Assembly: GCA_902475475.1 (NCBI GenBank)
Contig: CABRZY010000060.1
Location: 1-9,612 of the forward strand
From: an uncultured Collinsella sp.
Lineage (GTDB): Bacteria; Actinomycetota; Coriobacteriia; Coriobacteriales; Coriobacteriaceae
Direction of reading: 5' to 3'
Length of the DNA stretch: 9,612 nucleotides
Of this stretch, positions 1-5,611 are shown one piece after another. A program made the translations under genes and the position numbers. Under the pieces are notes generated by a model. The model made no database searches. It was not told where the DNA came from and worked only from the letters and a program-made list of their open reading frames with translations. The stretch's first letter is position 1, and every line of letters starts with the position of its first letter.

Positions 1-1481
1 TCATGATCCAGGGCACCATGTCGAACGCGGGGAAGAGCCTGCTTGCGGCGGGGCTGTGCCGTGTGCTTTCGCAGGACGGCCTGCGCGTGGCTCCCTTTAA
101 GAGCCAGAACATGGCGCTCAACAGCGGTGTCACGGCCGACGGGCTCGAGATGGGGCGCGCTCAGATCATGCAGGCCGAGGCGTGCGGCATCGCGCCCGAC
201 GTGCGCATGAACCCCATCCTGCTCAAGCCCGAAAGCGATCACCGAAGCCAGCTCATCGTGGCCGGCAAGGCGCAGGGAGCCTTCGCTGCGAGGGACTACT
301 TCGCGCGAAAGAAGGCGCTCATGCCGCAGATTTTGGAGGCGTTCGATTCGCTCGCGGAGGAAAACGACGTCATCGTCATCGAGGGCGCCGGCAGTCCCGT
401 CGAAATCAACCTTGCCGAAAACGACATCGTCAACATGGGGCTCGCGCGCGCCGTGTCCTCCCCCGTGCTGCTCGCGGGCGACATCGACCCAGGCGGGGTG
501 TTTGCCCAGCTCTACGGCACGGTCGCGCTCCTTGCGCCCGAGGACCGCGCGCTTTTGCGGGGGCTTATGGTGAACAAGTTCCGCGGCGATGTGGAAATCC
601 TGCGTCCGGGTTTGGCTCCGCTCGAGAAAATGTGCGGGGTTCCCGTCGTGGGGGTCGTGCCGTATCTTACGCTCGACCTGGACGACGAGGACTCGCTCGC
701 GCCGCGCCTAACTGCCCGCGAGGCGCGCGGCGTCATCGACGTCGCCGTCGTGCGCCTTCCGCATCTGTCGAACTTCACCGACTTCGACCCGCTTTCGCGC
801 GTGCCCGGCATGGGCGTGCGCTACGTTTCCTCGACGACCGATCTGGGCCGACCCGACCTGGTGGTGCTTCCCGGCTCGAAGTCCACGGTCGACGACGCGC
901 GCTGGCTTGCGGCTAGCGGCATCGGAGCCTGTGTACGCGCTCTTTCGGGCGCGGGCACGCCGGTGCTCGGCATATGCGGAGGCTACCAGCTTTTGGGAGA
1001 CGAGCTTTCGGACCCGCACGGCAGGGAAGGCGCTGGCACCGCGCGCGGGCTCGGGCTCATCCCTGCAAGTACGGTGTTCAAGGAGGAAAAGCGCCTCGCC
1101 CAGTCGGAGCTGCGCATCACGGGCGCCCAAGGCGCGTTTTCGGTGTGGAACGGCATGACGGCGCGCGGGTACGAGATTCACGACGGCGAAACGACCGTCT
1201 CCTGCGCCCCTGCGGGCACGATTGGCGGCAAACCAGAAGGCGCGGCCTGCGGAAACGTGTTCGGAACCTATCTCCACGGCCTGTTCGACGAACCGGGGGT
1301 GGCGCTCACCCTCGCGCGCTCGCTCGCGCGCATGCGCGGTCTGCCCGAGGGCGTCGTGGGTGCTGCGGGCGCGGCGTCCGCAGCCGATCACCGTGCGCGC
1401 GAGTTCGACCGCCTGGCCGACGTCGTGCGCGGGGCGTTCGACATGGAGTATGTCTACCGCATTATCGAGGAGGGCGTATGA
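1..1481 (+). CDS. cobQ: Cobyric acid synthase (adenosylcobyrinic a,c-diamide amidase), 5' end cut by window
   Basis: This glutamine-dependent, ATP-using enzyme amidates side chains b, d, e and g of adenosylcobyrinic a,c-diamide to give adenosylcobyric acid; it is called cbiP in the anaerobic pathway. An N-terminal dethiobiotin-synthetase-like ATPase domain shows a P-loop variant (GTMSNAGKS, residues 4-12 from the first visible Met), then NMALNSGV, VIEGAGSPVEINL and AGDIDPGGVFA. The C-terminal class-I glutamine amidotransferase domain has nucleophile Cys325 in LGICGGYQLLG and catalytic His425 in GTYLHGLFD. Family members usually have several residues before IQGTMSN, and bases 1-2 fit the end of an Ile or Val codon, so the true start is probably just outside the window and the ATG at 3 is internal. 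About 492 residues are visible, near full length. The stop overlaps the cobO start by four bases (ATGA), so the two are co-translated. Confidence 0.95.
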   Translation, partial: MIQGTMSNAGKSLLAAGLCRVLSQDGLRVAPFKSQNMALNSGVTADGLEMGRAQIMQAEACGIAPDVRMNPILLKPESDHRSQLIVAGKAQGAFAARDYFARKKALMPQILEAFDSLAEENDVIVIEGAGSPVEINLAENDIVNMGLARAVSSPVLLAGDIDPGGVFAQLYGTVALLAPEDRALLRGLMVNKFRGDVEILRPGLAPLEKMCGVPVVGVVPYLTLDLDDEDSLAPRLTAREARGVIDVAVVRLPHLSNFTDFDPLSRVPGMGVRYVSSTTDLGRPDLVVLPGSKSTVDDARWLAASGIGACVRALSGAGTPVLGICGGYQLLGDELSDPHGREGAGTARGLGLIPASTVFKEEKRLAQSELRITGAQGAFSVWNGMTARGYEIHDGETTVSCAPAGTIGGKPEGAACGNVFGTYLHGLFDEPGVALTLARSLARMRGLPEGVVGAAGAASAADHRAREFDRLADVVRGAFDMEYVYRIIEEGV

Positions 1482-1993
1482 TCCACGTGTATCATGGCGA
1501 CGGCAAAGGCAAGACCACGGCGGCGATGGGCCTCGCCCTTCGCATGCTCGCCGCAGGCCGCCGCGTCGTCGTCGTGCAGTTCCTGAAAGACGGCGAAAGC
1601 GGGGAGGCGCGCCTGCTCGCCGAGCATTTCGGCGTGCCCGTGTTCGCGGGGAAGGTGTCTGACAAGTTTACCTGGTCGATGACGTCGGAAGAACTTGCCG
1701 CGACGCGCGAGCTGCACGATGGGAACCTCGCTTCCGCGCTCGCCGAGCTCGAGGGCGCGCAGGAGGGGCTGCTCGTGCTCGACGAGGCGCTCGACTCGCT
1801 TTCGAAGGGGCTTGTCGACGAGGCGCTCGTGGACCGCGCGCTCGATATGTCCGCGCGCGGCGTCGAAGTAGCGCTCACCGGGCGCGCGCCTTCCCGCAAG
1901 ATCGTGGAGAAGGCCGACTACATAACCGAGATGCGGTGCGAGAAACACCCCTACGAGCAGGGGATATGTGCAAGGGAAGGAGTGGAGTACTAG
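1478..1993 (+). CDS. cobO: Cob(I)alamin / corrinoid adenosyltransferase, CobA/CobO/BtuR type, short form
   Basis: The enzyme transfers the 5'-deoxyadenosyl group of ATP to the cobalt of reduced corrinoids, making the adenosylated form used by CobQ and by B12 enzymes. It is a 171-residue protein with a P-loop at residues 7-14 (GDGKGKTT), a Walker-B-like segment LLVLDEALDS near 98-107, and the family C-terminus with ITEM at 149-152, KHPY at 156-159 and AREGVEY at 165-171. It lacks the roughly 20-residue N-terminal extension of proteobacterial CobO, as many anaerobe homologues do. ATG at 1478 is chosen because it overlaps the cobQ stop and follows GAGGAGGG with ordinary spacing; the open frame further upstream is a GC-rich shadow of cobQ. 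Bases 1958-1981 at its 3' end are the left arm of a perfect 24-base inverted repeat whose other arm sits in cbiC. Conservation of this stretch as protein suggests the cobO copy is the original. Confidence 0.92.
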   Translation: MIHVYHGDGKGKTTAAMGLALRMLAAGRRVVVVQFLKDGESGEARLLAEHFGVPVFAGKVSDKFTWSMTSEELAATRELHDGNLASALAELEGAQEGLLVLDEALDSLSKGLVDEALVDRALDMSARGVEVALTGRAPSRKIVEKADYITEMRCEKHPYEQGICAREGVEY

Positions 1994-2098
1994 ATGGATT
2001 CCAAGGAGATGGCGCCCGGCGACATCGAGCGGCGCAGCTTCGAGATCATCACCGAAGAGCTCGGCGGCCGCACGTCCTTCCCTTGCACATATCCCCTG
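1958..2098. repeat. Perfect 24-bp inverted repeat linking cobO 3' end and the cbiC break point
   Basis: The left arm is 1958-1981 and the right arm 2075-2098. They are exact reverse complements over 24 bases and pairing stops abruptly on both sides: 1957 against 2099 and 1982 against 2074 do not match, nor do the next positions. The 93-base interval holds the cobO stop, the cbiC start and the first 27 cbiC codons. The left arm encodes the conserved QGICAREG of CobO and contains the AAGGA purine run that would serve as the cbiC ribosome site. The right arm lies exactly where cbiC loses its frame. A transcript could form a long stem sequestering that ribosome site. The simplest reading is that the right arm is a templated inverted copy of the left. 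Confidence 0.9.
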
Positions 2099-2645
2099 AG
2101 AGCCCGTCGTGAAGCGCGTCATCCACACCACTGCCGACTTCTCGTACGCCGATTCCCTCGTGTTCACCCATGACGCCGCGCACTGTGCGCTCGACGCACT
2201 GCGCGCAGGGGCCACGGTGCTCACCGATACGAACATGGCGCTCGCAGGCATAAGCAAGCCCGCGCTCGCGAAGCTTGGCTGCAAGGCCGTGTGCTACATG
2301 GCCGACCCTGATGTCGCCGCGGCTGCGCGCGCCGCGGGCACGACTCGCGCCGTTGCGAGCATGGACAAAGCTTGCGGCATCGAGGGTCCGCTCATCGTGG
2401 GCGTCGGTAACGCTCCCACAGCACTTCTGCGCCTCGCCGAGCTCATGGACGCGGGGAAGATCTCGCCCGCGCTCGTCGTTGGAGTGCCGGTCGGGTTTGT
2501 GAATGTGGTCGAGGCGAAAGAGGAGCTACTCGCGCGACGCGTGCCGGCCATCGTCGCGAGGGGTCGCAAGGGCGGCTCGACCGTGGCGGCCGCCATTATG
2601 AACGCGCTGCTCTACGAGATCGCGCGCCCAGGCGGCCCGAAGTGA
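1994..2645 (+). pseudogene. cbiC: Precorrin-8X methylmutase (cobalt-precorrin-8 methylmutase), disrupted by a frameshift
   Basis: CbiC/CobH moves the methyl group from C-11 to C-12 to give (cobalt-)hydrogenobyrinate or cobyrinate. The ATG at 1994, directly after the cobO stop, begins MDSKEMAPGDIERRSFEIIT, a typical CbiC N-terminus, but homology stops at Gly-Gly-Arg (codons 24-26, to 2071). That frame then runs into nonsense and ends at TGA 2171-2173 (59 codons). Homology resumes in another frame at 2100 (Glu-Pro-Val-Val-Lys-Arg-Val-Ile-His) and continues to the stop at 2643-2645. An in-frame TGA at 2097-2099 precedes the second part. Bases 2072-2099 (28 nt) lie between the two homologous parts; I expect about 6-7 codons there. 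This interval is filled by an exact inverted copy of 1958-1981. Together the two parts would give a normal CbiC of about 215 residues. It is either a true pseudogene or an artefact of assembly or sequencing. Confidence 0.85.
2109..2645 (+). CDS. cbiC: C-terminal open fragment of precorrin-8X methylmutase (possible GTG restart)
   Basis: This is the 178-residue open part of the broken cbiC, readable from GTG at 2109. It keeps the catalytic-histidine motif KRVIHTTADF (His at residue 6 from the GTG), a segment with TDTNMALAGI, GVGNAPTALLRL, and the C-terminal VVGVPVGFVNVVEAKE and RGRKGGSTVAAAIMNALL blocks, all standard for the CobH/CbiC family. The GTG is only the first possible start after the TGA at 2097-2099. 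It has a weak purine-rich stretch upstream (GAGAG) and no proper ribosome site, and the fragment lacks the roughly 35 N-terminal residues of the family. A folded active enzyme from this start alone seems unlikely. If the inverted copy upstream proves to be an artefact, this entry should be merged into a full-length gene starting at 1994. Confidence 0.6.
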   Translation: MKRVIHTTADFSYADSLVFTHDAAHCALDALRAGATVLTDTNMALAGISKPALAKLGCKAVCYMADPDVAAAARAAGTTRAVASMDKACGIEGPLIVGVGNAPTALLRLAELMDAGKISPALVVGVPVGFVNVVEAKEELLARRVPAIVARGRKGGSTVAAAIMNALLYEIARPGGPK

Positions 2646-3415
2646 CGGCGCCCGCATCCGCGCCGGCGCTGCGCATCTTCGCCGGCACCACCGAGGGCCG
2701 CCTTCTGTGCGAATGGGCGAGCGAGGCGGGCATCCCCGCCCGTGCCTACGCGGCAACCGAGTACGGAGGCGAGCTTTTGGGCGAGCTTCCGGGCATCGAG
2801 GTGCATGCGGGCAGGCTCGACGAGGCTGACATGGAGCGCGAGCTTTCCGGCGCGCGCATCGTTGTCGACGCCACGCATCCCTTCGCTACGCTCGCAAGCG
2901 GCAACATCCGGGCCGCTTCGCTCGCCGTGGGTGCACGATGCCTGCGCCTTACGCGCCCGGTCGAGGCGCTGCCCAAAGGCGTCGTGTCGGTCGCGTCGAT
3001 CGCCTGCGCGGCGCGCTTTCTCTCCGAGAACCCGGGTCGCGCGCTTCTCACGACGGGGAGCAAGGAGCTTGCTCCCTACACGCGCGTCGCCGATTTCGCG
3101 GAGCGCTTCTTCGTGCGTGTGCTCCCGCTGCCCGGTGCTATAACGAAGTGCATCGACGCGGGGTTTTCGCCGTCGCACGTCATCGGCATGCAGGGGCCCT
3201 TCACCCGCGAGCTCAACGAGGCGATGCTTCGGCAGGTGGGCGCCCAGTGGCTTGTGACCAAGGACTCGGGAACCGTAGGCGGCACGGCCGAGAAGATCGC
3301 CTCCGCGCGCGACGTGGGAGCGCGCTGTATCGTGGTCGCCCGTCCCGCCGAGGGAGGCGGGGCCCTTTCGCTTAGGGAAGTGGAAGACGCGCTCTTACGG
3401 GAGTTCGCGCGCTAG
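2642..3415 (+). CDS. cbiJ: Precorrin-6A / cobalt-precorrin-6A reductase
   Basis: The enzyme uses a reduced nicotinamide cofactor to reduce the macrocycle of (cobalt-)precorrin-6A to 6B; it is CobK in the aerobic pathway and CbiJ in the anaerobic one. The 257-residue protein carries the family blocks in order: RIFAGTTEGR (residues 11-20), HAGRLDE (55-61), VVDATHPFA (74-82), LRLTRP (101-106), LLTTGSKEL (135-143), MQGPFTRELN (183-192) and LVTKDSGTVGG with the EKI that follows (204-219). The start is GTG at 2642, whose GTGA overlaps the cbiC stop, so translation is coupled to cbiC; the next good start would lose the nucleotide-binding loop. I cannot tell the cobalt-dependent from the cobalt-free version by sequence, and use cbiJ because the genome looks anaerobic. 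It is the last gene of the visible cob cluster; no clear terminator follows before the IS21 fragment. Confidence 0.9.
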   Translation: MTAPASAPALRIFAGTTEGRLLCEWASEAGIPARAYAATEYGGELLGELPGIEVHAGRLDEADMERELSGARIVVDATHPFATLASGNIRAASLAVGARCLRLTRPVEALPKGVVSVASIACAARFLSENPGRALLTTGSKELAPYTRVADFAERFFVRVLPLPGAITKCIDAGFSPSHVIGMQGPFTRELNEAMLRQVGAQWLVTKDSGTVGGTAEKIASARDVGARCIVVARPAEGGGALSLREVEDALLREFAR

Positions 3416-3428
3416 GCGCTCGCCGCGC

Positions 3429-3557
3429 ATGCGTGCCCTCCCGCCTGCGAGGAGGAGCGCCCCGAGCAAGCTCGACCCGTACAAGCCTGTCATCCGCCAA
3501 TCGCTCGAGGACGACGCACGGAACTGGCGCAAGCAGTCCTTCAATAAGTTGCGGTGA
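3429..3557 (+). pseudogene. istA: Fragment of IS21-family transposase IstA
   Basis: An open stretch from ATG 3429 to TGA 3555-3557 contains LPPARRSAPSKLDPYKP and then VIRQSLEDDARNWRKQ. This resembles the IstA segment just after its helix-turn-helix, where members commonly read SKLDPYKP, then a WLE(E/D)D-like stretch and RKQ followed by RHTA. Only about 34 residues (roughly 3435-3536) look homologous; IstA is normally about 400-500 residues. The helix-turn-helix, the DDE catalytic core and the partner ATPase IstB are absent. Homology ends right after RKQ, where the palindromic element begins. The match is from memory of the family and should be confirmed by a protein search. The ATG is only a convenient coordinate; this is a remnant, not a gene. 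Confidence 0.6.
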
Positions 3558-3618
3558 AATAGCGTCTGTTTTTGCTGCTAAATAGCATATTCAGTCCCTA
3601 ATTCACCGCAACTTGTTG
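3542..3618. repeat. 77-bp palindromic (MITE- or REP-like) intergenic element with 17-bp terminal inverted repeats
   Basis: Arms 3542-3558 (CAATAAGTTGCGGTGAA) and 3602-3618 (TTCACCGCAACTTGTTG) are reverse complements with one mismatch (16 of 17). The 43-base centre is AT-rich for this genome and has a T5 run and two copies of AAATAGC (3558-3564 and 3580-3586). The element begins within a few bases of the end of IstA homology and stops nine bases from the permease stop codon, between convergently oriented genes. It could be a small non-autonomous mobile element, a REP-type repeat, or a folded 3' end for the export operon. I see no clear target-site duplication. The loop is too long and no U-run follows the stem, so it is not a standard terminator. 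Confidence 0.65.
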
Positions 3619-3626
3619 GTGGTGGC

Positions 3627-4841
3627 TTACTGGTAGCGTAGGCATTCCACCGGGTCGAGCTTTGCTGCACGGCGAGCGGGGTAGAAGCCAAAGATTACGC
3701 CGATGCCGACCGATACGGCAAACGCGATCAACACTGTTGTAATGGAGAAGCTTGGCGTGATCGTCCCGGTAGCTCCAAACTCGCTCATGATGCCCGAGCT
3801 TGCGGCAAAGAACGTGAGTCCCAATGCCAGCAGATAGCCAATCAGGACACCCAACAGTCCGCCGGTGACGCACAGCGCCGAGGACTCGGCCAAAAACTGC
3901 GCGGTGATATCGCGACGACTTGCGCCCAGGGCACGGCGAATGCCGATCTCACGGATGCGCTCAGTCACGTTGGTGAGCATCATGTTCATAATGCCGATAC
4001 CGCCGACAAGCAGCGAGATGCTGGCGACAGCACCCATGATGAGCGAGAACGCGCCCATAAAGGAGTTGAGCGCATCGATGGCGCTTTTCATGGAGGTCGC
4101 CGATACGCTGTCGTACTCATCATCCTCCGCGATGCCCTTCATCGCGCGCACCTTGGACTCGATGGTCTTACAAAGCTCATCCATGTCCGTGCCCTCGGCG
4201 GCGAGTGCCGTCACGCTGGGGAATGAAGGATTCTCGTCGCCAAACAGCCCGGAGATGGTTTCGCGTGGCATATACAGCGTGAGCGAGCCCATGGAGTCGC
4301 TGCCGCCATCAATCACGCCGACAATCTGCACCTCGCCGTTGGACACCTTGATGGTTTTCCCCAGCGCATCCTGTTCGTTGCCGTAAAGCTGATCGGCGCC
4401 GTTGCGGCTGATGAGCGCCACGCGCGAGCCTGATTGGGACTCGGCCTGGGAATAGGTGCGCCCCGCAACGAGCTTGCTGGCCCCCACGGCGTCGAGCATG
4501 TCGCTATCGACACCTTGTGCCATGACGGTATAGCTTTTATCGCCGGTCTTGTACTCGGTATACGCGCTGTCGACAATGCCGATCTGCTCTATCTGCGGCA
4601 CCAGTTTTTGAAGCTTCTCGATGTCCGACTCGGTGAGTTCTTGCGACGAATAGATTTGCACCATGCGTGCCGCATTGAGGCCCAGACTGTTGACCAGGCT
4701 GTTTTGGATGCCGCCGATGAGCGAAGTCATGGCGATTACCGAGGCGATGCCGATGACAATGCCCAAGATGGTGAGCAGGCTGCGCCCCTTGTTGGCTTCG
4801 AGCGAGTGAAGGGCTTCCTGGATGAGATCGCGGGCGCTCAT
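3627..4841 (-). CDS. ABC transporter permease, MacB/FtsX family
   Basis: The 404-residue protein has the MacB-like permease layout. A short cytoplasmic N-terminus with ALHSLEANKGRSLLTILGIVIGI leads into membrane segment 1 (about 22-44). A large extracytoplasmic MacB-PCD-like domain follows (about 45-262), then three membrane segments near 264-286, 322-344 and 366-388. The conserved cytoplasmic loop NVTERIREIGIRRALGASRRDI lies at 291-312 and the closing PARRAAKLDPVECLRYQ at 388-404. In this family the permease dimer works by mechanotransmission with the ATPase and the membrane-fusion partner, exporting peptides, antibiotics or lipoproteins; the substrate here cannot be read from sequence. The ATG overlaps the ATPase stop (ATGA) and follows AAAGGAGAG, so it is the third gene of a coupled operon. 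Closest layouts I know are YknXYZ of Bacillus and MacAB. Confidence 0.93.
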   Translation of the reverse strand: MSARDLIQEALHSLEANKGRSLLTILGIVIGIASVIAMTSLIGGIQNSLVNSLGLNAARMVQIYSSQELTESDIEKLQKLVPQIEQIGIVDSAYTEYKTGDKSYTVMAQGVDSDMLDAVGASKLVAGRTYSQAESQSGSRVALISRNGADQLYGNEQDALGKTIKVSNGEVQIVGVIDGGSDSMGSLTLYMPRETISGLFGDENPSFPSVTALAAEGTDMDELCKTIESKVRAMKGIAEDDEYDSVSATSMKSAIDALNSFMGAFSLIMGAVASISLLVGGIGIMNMMLTNVTERIREIGIRRALGASRRDITAQFLAESSALCVTGGLLGVLIGYLLALGLTFFAASSGIMSEFGATGTITPSFSITTVLIAFAVSVGIGVIFGFYPARRAAKLDPVECLRYQ

Positions 4842-5611
4842 GCCATCTCTCCTTTCGGCCGGTTGACGGAGGTGGAAATCATGGGCAGGCTATCTACGGC
4901 TCTGCGTAGGGTCCGCGGTGCATGTGGAATATACGCACCGTCGTGAATGCGACCGTCGCGGATGGTCACGGCACGGTCGGCCTCGGCGGCGATGCCGGGG
5001 TCATGTGTGATAAGTACGATGGTTTTGCCGCGCTTCTGGAGCTTATGGAAGGTCTCCATCACAAGCGCTCCGGTAGCGGAGTCCAGGTTTCCCGTCGGCT
5101 CGTCGGCCAGAATGATGGGCGGGTCATTGACGAGGGCGCGTGCGATTGCGACGCGCTGCATCTGGCCGCCCGAGAGCTCGGATATGCGGTGGTCCCAGTG
5201 GTCGACGGGCAGCGTGACAGCCTGCAGCGCGTGCACGGCGCGCATTTCGCGCTGGCTACGGGGCACATTGGTGTAGGCCAGCGGCAGCATGACGTTTTCG
5301 ATAACCGACAGGCGCGGCAGCAGGTTGAAGCTCTGAAAGACAAAGCCAATGCTCAGGGCGCGAACTTCGGTGAGCTCGTCATCATCGAGCTCGGCCACGT
5401 TGAGCCCTTGCAGGTAGTAGTCACCTGCCGTTGGCTTATCCAGGCAGCCTAGGATGTTCATGAGCGTTGATTTGCCCGAGCCCGATGGGCCAGTGATGGC
5501 GACGAATTCGCCGGGATTTACCGCCAGGCTCACGTTGTGCAGGATGTGGGCGCACCCCGCCTCGCTCTCAAAGATGCGGTGCACCTTGCGGATGTCGATA
5601 ACGGGACGCAT
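4838..5611 (-). CDS. ABC transporter ATP-binding protein, MacB/LolD type
   Basis: This 257-residue cytoplasmic ATPase powers the permease encoded next to it. All motifs are present: Walker A GPSGSGKST (41-49), Q-loop Gln93 in FVFQSFNLLPRLS, signature LSGGQ (146-150) followed by MQRVAIARAL, Walker B IILADEP (166-172), D-loop GNLDSATG (174-181) and switch His203 in THD. The segment MNILGCLDKPTAG after Walker A is typical of the LolD/MacB/FtsE subgroup. About 30 residues follow the usual end (from about 228, after RIHDGAY). They contain TLRR and end RPKGEMA, which is somewhat longer than minimal LolD-type proteins. The start ATG shares one base with the stop of the upstream membrane-fusion gene (TAATG), and its stop overlaps the permease start, indicating strict translational coupling. 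Confidence 0.95.
   Translation of the reverse strand: MRPVIDIRKVHRIFESEAGCAHILHNVSLAVNPGEFVAITGPSGSGKSTLMNILGCLDKPTAGDYYLQGLNVAELDDDELTEVRALSIGFVFQSFNLLPRLSVIENVMLPLAYTNVPRSQREMRAVHALQAVTLPVDHWDHRISELSGGQMQRVAIARALVNDPPIILADEPTGNLDSATGALVMETFHKLQKRGKTIVLITHDPGIAAEADRAVTIRDGRIHDGAYIPHAPRTLRRAVDSLPMISTSVNRPKGEMA

Noticed and set aside
974..1477. Extended N-terminus for CobO
   Set aside because: The upstream frame overlaps cobQ and is Arg-rich frame-shifted sequence; the ATG at 1478 has a strong ribosome site and gives a family-sized protein.
1454..2284. Minus-strand open frame (276 codons) opposite cobO and cbiC
   Set aside because: Antisense shadow in very GC-rich DNA. The only recognisable residues (QGICAREG) come from the inverted copy of cobO.
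1994..2645. Programmed +1 frameshift to make full-length CbiC
   Set aside because: The frame change coincides with an exact inverted copy of nearby sequence, there is no evident slippery site, and the extra bases would insert unrelated residues. A templated insertion or artefact explains all of it.
3542..3618. Palindromic element as a standard rho-independent terminator
   Set aside because: The 43-base loop and the lack of a U-run directly after the stem on either strand do not fit, though it may still protect or end the exporter mRNA.
4922..5452. Plus-strand open frame opposite the ABC ATPase
   Set aside because: Antisense shadow of a gene with complete Walker A, signature and Walker B motifs.
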